Positions 1 through 11,356 of a stretch of 64,000 nucleotides of DNA are shown in pieces. Position 1 is the stretch's first letter. Every line of letters starts with the position of its first letter. The stretch is from Boswellia sacra (taxonomy: Eukaryota; Streptophyta; Magnoliopsida; Sapindales; Burseraceae). The position numbers and the translations under genes were made by a program. The notes beneath the pieces are model-generated. The model did not search any database, had not been told where the DNA came from, and was given only the letters and a program-made list of their open reading frames with translations. The stretch is from assembly GCA_013180625.2 (NCBI GenBank), contig SNVD02013269.1, forward strand, positions 310,001 through 374,000, written 5' to 3'.

Positions 1-399
1 CTCTTTCTCACACATGCACATTCAAGCGTGGTATTCACTTGCTTTTTGTATAATATGAATCTTGCTGACATGCTAAGCAATTGCTTCTCATTGATATTCT
101 AAATTGTTATGGAAATTTCCCTGGTTTTTTATATAAGCCTCTGGATGCGTTTGCACATGTGCCTTTGTGTATGTATAATGGGGGAGGGACGAGGGTTTCT
201 GAGCTGCATGACAGATGCGCATTGACTTTAACTGCACTTGGTCTTTGGCTCTCCAGAAATTCTTTAATCTATGTACCTTGCTGAGGCAACAGTAGAGTTC
301 CGATTATTGAGCATGCATACACCTGAATTGTGTAGATTAATCCCACATTTGATTAAAGTTAAGTTTTTGTTAAGAAGTCCTTCTGCATTGATCAATCAG
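1..399 (+). other. Intron of the DRIP-like gene (upstream exon outside window)
   Basis: This stretch shows no convincing coding sequence. It ends in a splice acceptor (atcaatcag) directly before the exon at 400, so I read it as the 3' part of the intron separating the RING-encoding first exon, which lies left of the window, from the rest of the gene. Confidence 0.6.
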
Positions 400-3268
400 G
401 CCAGACCACAATTTGCAAGATGTGAGGGCCAAGATCTTTCCTCTCAAAAGAAGAAAGGTGAAGGCACCCGAAGCTGTGCCTTCAGTTACATTACCGGTTA
501 GAAGAAAGGAAAGGTCACTCTCATCATTGGTGGTCAGCGCACCTAGAGTTTCAGCGCAGACTACTATGACAAGGAGAAGGACAAATGCCGCAACCAGAAA
601 GGCTGCTGCTTTACGAGGTTCAAGTCTTTCCATAGAGAAACCCCTTAAAAAAGAGGAAGACTCCCTGGAAGATCATCGGGATGGGGCAAGCTCACCTGAA
701 ACTCTAAATAAGTTATCTCAGAACATAAGGCAGGTAAAGAACACAACATTATCTGTGCTTTCAGTGACTTTGATTCTGATAACTGAATATGGTTTGTACT
801 TGCATGGTTTGCTTCAACTGGGTACCATGTTTCATGCTCACATACTTAACTGGTGCAGAGTTCTTCCTCTGCTCATCCTAGCCAATCCGTACCTAATAAA
901 GAAAAGAAGAATGACGCTGGACAATGTGATGCAAAATCTGATCTCTGGAAACCTTTGAACTTTTTGGTGGAAGTTGCAAGTAGAACCAGGCCCTTCAAGT
1001 CTAATTTGCAAGGATCTGATGCTAAATTAGAACCTGCAAATGTTCCTGATGATCAAACTCAGTTGCATAAATCTAAAAGTAAGGACGACAAAAGCAAATC
1101 CAGAGTGGAGGATAAAACCAAGAGTGCTGACCCTATGTCTTCAGAAGCCGTGAATCCTAAAAAGTTGCGAAGAATTCGCCGAAAAACGGCATCTGCTTTT
1201 GGGGATTCAAATATTTCACCCCAGGCTGTGTTGGAAGCAACTGGTGCAAAGCATGAAAGAAGAAGAGGTCCAATTTGGTTTTCTCTAGTAGCTTCAGAAG
1301 AGCAGTGAGAATCAATTCAGCTTTGAAACTAGATAATTGGATATTTAATATAGTTGACATTTCTTTGATAACTATTCAATTACTAACTTCATTTCAGTGC
1401 TAACAGGGGAGGAGTTTCACCCTTGCCACAACTTCCTGTTAAATACTTACGAATACCGTGAGTGTCTCTTTGCTTTTTTGCATGCTTATAGGTGCCATAG
1501 GCTTATTTTATCACTGTTATCTTGTTCTTATCCTGGGTTGGTGGCATCAGCTTCATATTTTCAGTCCAAGGTCCATTAAGAATCCTTCTTGATAATATCA
1601 AGCACAATTTAGGTTGTTAAATATAAGTAGAGGAGACGATTTGAAATTGGTGATGGGGCGATTATTTTCTGCAATTTCTTTTAAGAAGTTTCCAACATAC
1701 TAATGAACTGGAGAATATTAATCTTTGGATGCCATAATAAGTCCTGATAGATGGGCATGGCATCTCTACAGTCACATACTAATAGTCACTAATCATTTTA
1801 ACTTCAATCTTCAAAGAAGTTTACTTTCTAACTGATCTCCTGTATTACTGTGCCATTTTGATTTATCGTGAGACGGTTAAAGTGCATGTCTTGGATCTAG
1901 TTGCTGAGAATCTATAACCCCAACTTTCATCTCTTCCAACATTACGACTCTCAATTCAGCTGCATGAATCTTTAAATTACTCTCACTAGGAATCATCTGT
2001 ACCAAGCCTTTCAACTTTGATAGCTCCTTATGAGTCATGAGTGGAAAATTTTGAGAGTGTATTAATGAATTTCTGACTTAATTTTATTAGAATAAACTGT
2101 GTTTTTTTAACACATAGTACATCAATTTTTCCAGCAACTGTTCTTTCTCAAATTTTTGGTAACTGAAAGAATTTTCTTGTTTTATTTTATCTTATTATTA
2201 TTTGTGGAGATAATATGCTTATGTAAGGAGATATTTATGTACCTTGTTTTCTTCTATTCTACGACAGGGATGGAAAAGTAACTGTTTCATTCATCCAAAA
2301 GTACTTGATGAAGAAACTAGATCTCGGTAGTGAATCTGAGGTGAGTGAATCTTTGTGCAAGTTTTCAAGAAAGATAAATTTAATTAGTGAAAAGTTAACC
2401 CAAATGATTTCTTTATTTCCCATGAGCCTTAAGAGTAAACATGTCATTGAGATGTGTTGATCTCATTCACATGTGACAATATCATGAAAGTCTTTTAAAT
2501 TGAAAAGGTGCAATCCTCCAGATATTCTTTTAATTTTTCGTCAACGGCCCAAGTTCAAACTTACATTTTCTGGTTTCAAGTGTTACTTGATGATTTCTTC
2601 CTATTACACCACCGACACCCTGCAAAACCAACAAACACAACCCCGCCCCAAAAACCAAAAAACAAAAAAAAAAAAAAAAACAACAAAAGAAAAGAAACTT
2701 AATGCTCTGAGACCTAAGGAGGCAACCGTATCACCTCCTTTATCGTATGGAAAGAATGCAGGCAAATCCTAACAATTAGCAAGCCCTTGAACCAATTCTT
2801 TAAAAAAAAAAAAAAAATCCTGAATAAACTGTGACTTGTCTTTTATACCCTTATTAGATCCTAATTTCATGGAAACAGCATCATGGGTCAAGTTTTTACA
2901 AAATTAAGATGTTCTCATAATCTTTTGATGTTTCCTAAAATCACTGGAAAAGCGAAAGGATTGTTAAAAAAAAAAAATTATGTATTTTATCATCTAGGAG
3001 AGTTTAAATGAATGCATCATTTTGCCGCCTTTTATGTTCCTTGATGAATGTTGCAGAAAGGAAGGTGAATCCTGTTTAATGTTTGTTTCAGGTTGAGATC
3101 AAGTGTGTGGGACAATCTGTGATTCCCACTATGCAACTGTATAATTTAGTTGATTTATGGCTGCAAACAACACCAACGTCAGAAAGAGTACCAGCAAGGA
3201 TTGGTTCCTCTGCAAAAGATTTCGTCATGGTGCTCACATATGCTCGAAAGGTCCAGGACCTTCGATAA
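400..3268 (+). CDS. DRIP2: E3 ubiquitin-protein ligase DRIP-like, 3' part (RING exon missing)
   Basis: DRIP proteins are nuclear RING ligases that ubiquitinate the drought factor DREB2A. Five exons are visible: 400-733, 859-1304, 1407-1457, 2268-2340 and 3092-3268, all with GT-AG borders and consistent phases. The first visible residues read PDHNLQDVRAKIFP then LKRRKVKAPE, the conserved stretch just after the RING finger in DRIP1/2. Next comes a Lys/Ser-rich linker, then GPIWFSLVASEEQ, a VSPLPQLPVKYLRI block, VSFIQKYLMKKLDL and the C-terminal RAWUL/ubiquitin-like block ending SSAKDFVMVLTYARKVQ with stop at 3266-3268. The C-terminal half looks intact. The catalytic RING lies in an exon upstream of base 1, so the CDS is partial. 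DRIP1 versus DRIP2 cannot be decided here. Confidence 0.88.
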
Positions 3269-4170
3269 TATCTGCCCCTTCATTATGCCCTTCGACATCT
3301 TGGATAATCTTATATTATTATTCTTTTTTATCGCGTTTAGTGATACATTGCGGCCTTGTGATGTGGCTTGTAAATTATGAGAATTGGTCCATGATCGGGT
3401 TCCTTACACAATAATTGCAGCCATTATGTTACAAACTGCAGCAACTATATAGAATTATAGATCGTCTACTAAAAGGGCCTCTTCACATATTTGTGATATA
3501 ATTGTAACATCATTTATTTCAAGGAATTGCGTTGCAGGCTGTTGCTTAAATAAACGAATTTTGAGAATCTCAACTTTCCACCGCATGTCACTCCAATCGC
3601 TAGTTCTGCTAGATGTATTATTCTTGTAAAAACAATTCTGAGTGTTAGATTAATTTATCATATTTTCTTCAATTCGACAAATTTTCCAAGTGTAGTTTTT
3701 ATCCCCTTATTTAGATATCGTATCGTGTTAATTCATAAAACTTGATTCCTGGAGAATCCATCCAACGATGCTGTTGACGTCAAAAGATCACACACAACGT
3801 TTGCCAAGCTTTAGTAGTAAACTTGAGAAAATTTAAAAAAAAAAAAATCTGAACTTATTCATCCGCTCAGCTTCTCATCTGGACCCAAAACAAAAAAAAA
3901 AAAAAACAAAACAAAACAAAACAAAAAAAAAAATCATAATTTCCAAGCTTAATACTTCGCACCAAATATGGGGAGGAAATTGAGAGAACCTTCTTTCTTG
4001 TTTGCTTACAAAGAAAAATGGGACGAAAACGGGGAAAATGCACCATCTCTGTAGATCTACACAATTTAGTTGGGAAAGGGCCAAAAAAAAAAAAATCGTT
4101 AACAAAGGAGAAATAAGTTGCACTTTTATCCTTTATTACATACAAATTTACTAATATTTACAAACACATA
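3269..4170. other. 3' flank of DRIP-like gene, intergenic
   Basis: No gene seen. The first few hundred bases are probably the 3' UTR of the DRIP-like gene. Several poly(A)/poly(T)-type homopolymer runs occur (near 3837-3848, 3893-3932, 4083-4094). Confidence 0.5.
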
Positions 4171-5290
4171 TCAGAATATTATAGTCAAATTAACACAATA
4201 GTTTCTCTTATCTTCAGTGAAAAGTGACAATCCTCTTCGCAAACAAGTGACAACCATCCTGCCAACCAGATGGACCAAAAAAGGATGATTACTGCTTCCT
4301 TCCTCTTTTTCTTCCCATGCCTTTCCCTTCCATGCTCCATCCAACCAAACATGGTGCAAGAGTTCTTCATCAATCATATTGGTACCCCACATTGCAGTGG
4401 CAAAATCTATTGAAAAATTGGCTTTAGCAACTGCTTGTCAACCTGTTAATTCCGTCAGGGGACCAACCACACGTCAAACAATATTGAAGTCCAAGAAATT
4501 TGCCGAGTTGAAAACATCACATTTAAGGTTAGTAAGAACATGCAAGTATCAATCCAGTTGATTCTTGTATGCCATAGAACATTCAGAACACCAATGGCCT
4601 GAAAATATGGCACATAAGGTCCCAATCCCATTGCTTAATGTGATAATCTATTTAACATGTACATCACATACTACCATTCCCATCATTATTGTAATTGCAA
4701 AAAGCTCGATGGCCTACTTCTGTTTTATGTCAAGCATATTTTGTACAACCAAACAAAAAATGAGGCCTGCTGCACTATATTCCATGGCCATCCATATAGA
4801 AAATGAACAGACTCTTAAACCCAGATTAGCAGCTATAACAAATAGGGCCCTTGTCATCCAGAGCTTAGCTGCTCTTCTTTCATTATAGACTAGAAATTGA
4901 AGAACCATCAATTTCTATTCAAAGTTCTCAGACAGTAACCAACAATTACACACAATAAAGCACGATAACATGGTACTACCGAAAAATTATTCCAGAGGGG
5001 ATCCCATGTGGAAGTAGCTTTAGATGTTACAAGTCTTTAAGTAGGACTTAAAGACACTGGCCATTGCCTTGACGATGACAGCAATCATTACTTCTTTACC
5101 AATTTCAAATGGGGCAAACGCCTTTCGCATTACAATTCTTTCCCATCCACATAAAATTTGAGGATTTCTTTGCTGCCCTACGCTAGGAAAGATTCTTGCT
5201 TAAGCTCTACATGAATTGTCTGACCAAATGAGCTTCGGAGCATCTGGGCCTTCCAAGTGTACTTTAATAGAGGTAAATTCGAGCCAGACA
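4171..5290 (-). other. Possible decayed minus-strand coding remnants, unrecognised
   Basis: Short minus-strand open stretches occur here, at 4911-4714 (hydrophobic, with VIAANLGLRVCSF), 4392-4171, and around 5130-5020 (reads FEIGKEVMIAVIVKAMASVF and stops). They have amino-acid composition and hydrophobic patterning more like protein than random AT-rich DNA, but I recognise no family and cannot join them by convincing splice sites. They could be exons of an unrecognised gene, a pseudogene, or chance open frames next to PRA1. Confidence 0.2.
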
Positions 5291-5848
5291 TGCATGAGAC
5301 CACATAGCCATAAACTCCAATAACAGTACATTTAGTAACAATAACATAATTTAGCTTTACCTACAGATACTTAGACCTATACTTAATGATTTAAATGTAT
5401 AATGCTAAACAGGAGCTTAACTGAATGATGAATCAGGGAATATCAACAAAATTGCAAATTAAAACAAGAAGAAATCATAGAGCTGAGGAGAGTAGCAAAT
5501 TTTATTAAAAATTTCAGCTGAATAAATCATAAGAACAAACAGATAGATACACATAAACAATATAACAAGAAATTTGGCATCAAAATTCAAATAAAGTAAT
5601 TGCCTCACACCGAGTACAACCAAGTTCTACAGCATAAGAACTCCACACTTGAACCACTAGAACATCTAAATATCCATATCCATCCATTCATTCTTCATTG
5701 ATAAACAAAAACTATAGTCTATAGTATAGAATATCAACATTTTATCAACACTATTTTTAAATAAATAAAAAAAAGTTGGAAAAATAATAGTTGAAAAATG
5801 CTGAAACTAACTGACCACTACGAAATGAGTTGACTACAAAAGCTTGTG

Positions 5849-6448
5849 CTAAATGCGGCTATAGCCAGCTCTGGTGGGGCTTCCCACAACGGAAAACAAC
5901 CCATTATCAGCAATGTCGGTCTCATCATAATACAAATCCTCAGTCCCCCTAAACGCGGCGTGCACAGCCACCAAGAACGCCCCAATCAGGATCGAAACCA
6001 ACACGTTCAGCCAAACGTCCGTTAGGATCAAGGCAACGACCGTTATAACGCCAAGAACTCCCAACACGACACGATCGTCAATTTCACGGTTCAAAATCAC
6101 TAACGGCTCATCACGGAAGAAGTAGAGGAAGAACCAGGCGACGAAGACGATCAAGAACACGATCATTGAAACGGGGTGCCACAGGAGACTGAGAAAGAGG
6201 ATTAGGAGAATGATCATGGCGTAATTGACGCGGAAGTACAAGAGGTTGCGCTTGATACGTATGGTGGCTTCGCCGAGGGAGTAGGGGCGGTAGAAGGCGT
6301 GGAGGTCGAAGAGCTGGGGCCATGGCCGGCGAGTGGAGTAGACGGACTGCGTGGTGGCTCTGGCGCGTGAGAGGAAGGTGGTGGGGGTGGGAATTGGGTA
6401 GGAGGTGGAAGGGAGGGAACCGTACGGAAGTGGAGATTGTGAAGACAT
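5849..6448 (-). CDS. PRA1: PRA1 (prenylated Rab acceptor) family membrane protein
   Basis: Single-exon 199-residue protein. PRA1 proteins sit in the ER, Golgi and endosomes, where they bind prenylated Rab GTPases and help vesicle traffic. Visible features are a Ser/Pro/Thr-rich N-terminus (1-25), the conserved TRRPWPQLFDLHAF motif (about 40-53), RIKRNLLYFRVNYA (about 64-77) and paired hydrophobic segments (about 79-110 and 126-160) separated by FRDEPLVILNREIDDR, then an acidic C-terminal tail with DLYYDE. This is the full domain order and usual length (180-230 residues) of plant PRA1. Start is the first ATG; a telo-box-like AAACCCTAA lies just upstream in the 5' leader (around 6479 on the + strand). 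The subclade (D, E or F) is uncertain. The coding GC content is clearly above its AT-rich flanks. Confidence 0.93.
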   Translation of the reverse strand: MSSQSPLPYGSLPSTSYPIPTPTTFLSRARATTQSVYSTRRPWPQLFDLHAFYRPYSLGEATIRIKRNLLYFRVNYAMIILLILFLSLLWHPVSMIVFLIVFVAWFFLYFFRDEPLVILNREIDDRVVLGVLGVITVVALILTDVWLNVLVSILIGAFLVAVHAAFRGTEDLYYDETDIADNGLFSVVGSPTRAGYSRI

Positions 6449-7724
6449 TCGTTTTGAGAATTTGTGCGAATTGAGTTGAAACCCTAATTTGAAGATGTAA
6501 ACTGAATTCTAAGTGCCATTTGATGCCCGCGACAGCGAGAGTTTGGGAGAAAGATTTAAAGTGATGATTCTTTGATATTTGTCGGTTTTGAAAATCAATT
6601 CATATTGGCGACGACACCGTTTGACCACGGAAACGAAGAGGAAAATGTAAATAGCAGTCGAGTCTTAAGCAAACCTGACAACAGGTCACGTTGCTAAACA
6701 ACGTGATTTTGTGTTGTTTTTTATTTGTGCTGTTAAATTATATCAATTCAAATTTAATTTGTTAATTTATTAAATTTAAATATTAAAATTTAAATCTAAT
6801 TGTTAATTTAATACTTACTCCAATCCATCTCATTTAACTATTTTTTTAAGCTAAATAATAATATCCATTTATAAACATAAAATATAAATAATTCTTTATA
6901 AATTTAATATCTAACAAATATTTTGAAATTTTTAAATTTCATATAATATCAAAATATAAACAAAATTATAATTAGTACTAGAATATTTTAATTAGGTTAA
7001 ACATAGTTATAAATTAGTATGTATAATAATCTTTTATATTTTAATATATTTTTTCTGTATCATAAATAAATTTACTAAATTATCTTTAATATTAATGGGT
7101 CAAACAGATAAGACGATTTTTTTAGGGTAAATCTAAATGCGATCCAATATTAAATACTAAAACGTTATCCCCGGTTTCCAAATGTAGTTCAAACTTTGTT
7201 GGATACCTCGGCTGATGCTTATCTAAAATGTTCGAAATCAAATATTGTCAAACTGTTTTCAAAACAATTCGATAACTTGCAATTTTACTCGACAGTTTAA
7301 TATGTGATTAAAAATTTTAAAATAAATTATCAGTTTTCAATAGCCTCTGAAATCGACTTTTTTTTTTTCATTTCCTTGTATAAATTCATAATTCATTTTG
7401 TCCTTAATGCTATTTGTGATAGCAAACGGTTTATATTTCTTAAATTGAGCTACTATAGCTTTTCTCCACTATCAATTGCATAATTTAAACTGAGAGTCAT
7501 TTTTAAGATGAGATAAATATAATTGTTTCTTATAAGTCATCGATGTTTCTCTTATCAGAACTATTCCTTGAATAATGGTAGGGTAGAAGTAATGAACAGG
7601 CTATGAAATCATGAAGTCACAATTAGAGTCATGATCAATGATCGACCATGTTGACATACGCAAGTACAATTATATAACAAATGATTTGGACTTTCAAACA
7701 GTCCAAGCAATAATAATCTAACAC
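6449..7724. other. Intergenic, AT-rich
   Basis: Holds the 5' leader and promoter of the PRA1 gene (to about 6.7 kb), then very AT-rich DNA with no gene. A stretch at about 7120-7220 starting GGGTAAATCTAAATG resembles one end of a transposon, but no matching second end was found. Confidence 0.5.
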
Positions 7725-10700
7725 TTACATATCATGAAAGAACTTGTAAGTCTTGATATCTTCTACAATAAATCTTACAGCGCCAATGCAACCCAATATA
7801 GCGACAACAGAGAACCAAATAGCTATCATGCAGTTAAGTAGCCGTATGGAATGTCGGAATTCTGTGTGTTGAGGCAATTTTCCAGCTTTCAGGTATGCTA
7901 TAGCCGGGAAAACGAAATCCAAGGGTGTGAACCCAATGGCACCACAGATGGAAACAAAGTCCCCAAAAAAAGGCATGCCTGCAGCAGCTAAGGTAATAAG
8001 AACGATGTACATGGAGGTATAAATGAGACGGATGAAGCAATTTCTTAAGGGTAAGTGGCTAGAGGACCTCTTCGACAGCATTCTTTCCTCAAAGTACGCA
8101 TATGTTGGCCGGCAATATATCTGATTAAAGAAACTCACTGTTAGAAAATTTTATACTCCCACACTATCCAAGAACTAGGGGAATAAAAAATCATTCAGAA
8201 TTGGAATTTCCAATGTAACAATGTTAGCAAGAAAAGGGGATCCATAGAAGTGCACCCTGGCATGGCCTAGGTGTAAAGCTGGAAAGTATTGCATGTTCTA
8301 AAGGGGCAAGAAGGATGAATAAGAGCATATACATGTCAACTCGCTAGGTAAACATATATAGTTAAACAGTCTTGTAGAAATATAATACTCAAAATATATG
8401 AAAAATACCTGATAGCATCCTGAAATTTGAAACATGGCAAAGAGATTTGCCATGACAATCGTCCACTCTGGAATGGTTAGAGAAGCCAAGATATAAGGCT
8501 GAACTTCTGTCCCAAATGCCCAGTATCCCAAGAAAGCCAATTGCCAGTAAGTCAAGACAATAACACTGTATGCCGCCGATACACCCTTATACATATTCTT
8601 TTTAGCAGGTTCCCTAACAGTATTCTGGCAAGAGAATAGTTATTTAATTATTATTGCATTAATTTGGGATCCATGACTAGTAAACAAGAGAATTCCAAAC
8701 ACCTTGACCATAGAAAGTTGGTTAGCTAAAATGAAATAATAATGAAAGCAGACAATGAGGGTCGAATTAATATTCAATTGTAACTAGCTAGGTCTAAACG
8801 TAAGTTGGTAAACCTGTATTTCTGGAAGCATTGCATCTCCAAACGAGAAGGCAATTGCCCCAAGAGCATTGAATGCTTTAAATGTCTTAGAAGAGGAGCT
8901 TCCATGCACACTGTAACTGACAGAATCTCTATCTATCTTTCTCCCTACAAGGGCATGTTATTGCGGGAGAGATTATCAGTGAAGTTTAGAAACTGATACA
9001 ACTTATGAATCCATAAACAGAAAAAAGTTGTGAGTGAATTCCAGGCCTACCGTTACGTATTATCACAACGATGGTTGTACCCGCAAAACCAATTGTGCTG
9101 AGGGTGCACAATGCATTAAACCATCTTAATGAGTGGATATTGGGGAGTTGAGAGAGGAAGAATTCAAAGACTCCAAAGATAATAATGAAATGCTGTAAGG
9201 TTAGGGTGCCATCCGTATGGTAGTATTTGTAAACAGCCTGCAAAATATGCAAAGTAACAACCCATCCACCAAGAAGGGAGACGTAAAAGGGAAACAAACT
9301 CCATGAAGTAAAAAAACAAATGGTGCATGCATATTGTGTGAAAATCCCGTCAGATTGACTAACCTTAAGGCTGCTCCCTGCGGCAATTTGAATGGCAATG
9401 TTATTGCCCAAAGAAGCTACCTGCTGGAAAAAGGCAATAGACCAGTAACCCCAGAATCCTTCAAGAATCAGAAAATAATGTTATAGTCTGGCATGCTGTA
9501 TATAAAAGTAGAGCAAATTTGGGTTATTAAAATTCATCAGTATAGTACTGAATTTGGTGTTAAGGCTGGTGTTCACTCCACTACGATGAGGCTAGTTCTG
9601 TTCTGGATAGTACTATTTGCATCTTCTCAACACAAGCGACATAGGTTTTAATCAAAAGATGAAAATGACAAAGACAATCTAAAATACGAAGATCACACTT
9701 GAAAAAAAAAAAAAACTAAATAAAAATTGCTAACACAACCTGAAGTTAAATTTTTCCTAGGTTAAAGAAGAAACTTAGAGCATCAGTACAATTTTTTTTC
9801 AATCTAATATAGGATTAATTGCATTGTTTCAAAACCAAATGGAGGGTGCAGTGACATCTTAAACCGATGGATCAGTTTAATTTTTAATTTATACCAAGGA
9901 AACTATGATATGTGAACAATTTTTTTTTTTTTGGCTCGGAAAATTATTCATACGATAAAAAAATGAATCAACGAAATATCTCTGCTTTTTCTTAAATATA
10001 CCCTTAGTTCTCTTGGAGTGGAATTAACTTCCTAGCGGTAAATTCAGAGGAAAAAACTTATCTTACATAAATACTCTAAAGATTCTAGCAATCACAAATT
10101 TCAAGTTCTATTCTAACCAAACATGACCGGGATTTTCACAGAAGACAGATTACGTAAAGACCAGCAGACCAGCAACTAGGTAACACACCCACTTAACCAA
10201 AATAAGCAACTAAAAGGAAAAAAAAAAAATCCCAATTTGTTAGAAAGTTGCAATAAAAACCGGGATATACATCATTAATTTGTTAAAAACTGAGAGCAAA
10301 ACACCCACCAAAGATGCTTTCTGCAAGATGCCTATAAGTAATCTGCTTCTTCCCATTCCATTTCCATAACGATGCAATCAGTAGACTCGAATACCACGTT
10401 GCCAGCGTTCCACCCACCAAACAACTTACACCTATACATAATTTTTCAATTCCAATCAGAAACAAGAACAAACTTTCATGCAACTCCCAACACATGATAT
10501 TAAAAAGCTTGAGAAAATAGTAAAGTAGTTACCAAGGGGCCAGCCGAGAGAGGCGAGAGCAAAAGGCAAAGGAGCATAAGCAGCTGGTGTAGCAATGGTT
10601 GTGGCCACGTGGAAAGCCGCGTGCTTCCACGTTCCTTTGCCTTCATGGCTTGCCACTGATGTTGAACTTGAATCTCCTCTTTCTCCTCCACCTTCAATAC

Positions 10701-10758
10701 TACTAGACTTCACTTCTACTGTTGCTTGAATATTTGAGGGCTCTTCTGTAACCATCAT
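7725..10758 (-). CDS. GAT1: GABA transporter 1-like amino acid permease (AAAP family)
   Basis: Seven exons on the minus strand (10758-10533, 10431-10309, 9458-9364, 9237-9051, 8944-8814, 8624-8409, 8120-7725), all GT-AG with consistent phases, give about 457 residues, the usual size for this family. AAAP/AAT permeases are multi-pass proton symporters; the GAT1 subgroup imports gamma-aminobutyrate and related compounds at the plasma membrane. Seen: a hydrophilic Ser/Glu-rich N-terminus of about 50 residues, the GTWKHAAFHVATTIATP start of the Aa_trans domain, PFALASLGWPLG, VASLGNNIAIQIAAGSSLKA, FNALGAIAFSFGDAMLPEIQ, NMYKGVSAAY and QIYCRPTYAYFE, with about ten hydrophobic segments. I chose the ATG at 10758; the frame stays open upstream to 10965, but that sequence resembles leader. 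GABA versus broader amino-acid specificity is inferred from family resemblance only. Confidence 0.9.
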
Positions 10759-11356
10759 TTCTCGTTTCCTCTCCCCGATAACTTGTGGAGTTTTTGCGAG
10801 AGTGATGGTAGAGGCCGTATATAAGAGGAATCCATTACCACGAAAACGTAATTCGCAGAATTTTTCTCCTTCTTTGACTTTGTTGCGTGCCGAGAGATGG
10901 ACAATTGGAGACGCTTTCGAGTTCATATCATCTACATAACACAGAGCGGCGAAGAAAAGGACCAAAAAAGGCCAAAAGTCAACGCCACATCAGCATTCCA
11001 TTTACCCATGCACCACCGCTACTCGACTTTTGGGATCATAGGGAAGAAAATGGCACTGCTACTTTTGATGACGTGCCTCATTTTAATTGGCCAGTAAGAA
11101 AACTAAGTTGTCATCGGCCCCACGGTCACTGAGAAGAGTCTGTTAATGAGGGTGAAATTGCGAGATTCTATTGCCAGATAAACCCGACCGGTAAAAAAAT
11201 TAACTTTACATAACTGCAGCTAAAGTAAATTTCGAAGCCAAAGCCCATCCCTAAAAGCTAAAACCCCAAATCGCTGCCTCTGAAATGTGACAATTGTTTT
11301 CGCTGAGTTTTAATATTCTGATCAAATCATCTTTCGATTTTCTTGGTGGCGCAACT
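10759..11356. promoter_or_regulatory. Divergent promoter region between the transporter and SRP9
   Basis: The transporter (minus) and SRP9 (plus) start codons are 598 bp apart and point away from each other, so this region must hold both 5' leaders and both promoters. It is less AT-rich than the surrounding intergenic DNA. I see no clear TATA box for SRP9, in keeping with a housekeeping gene. Confidence 0.6.

Noticed and set aside
2500..2772. Lys-rich frames in the DRIP-like gene region
   Set aside because: They lie in an intron and come from an A-rich run.
8986..9411. Separate small membrane protein (141 codons)
   Set aside because: The frame is two exons of the GABA transporter read through an intron.
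10759..10965. Longer N-terminus of the GABA transporter (start at 10965)
   Set aside because: The extra residues have no similarity to the family and the conserved region starts soon after the ATG at 10758.
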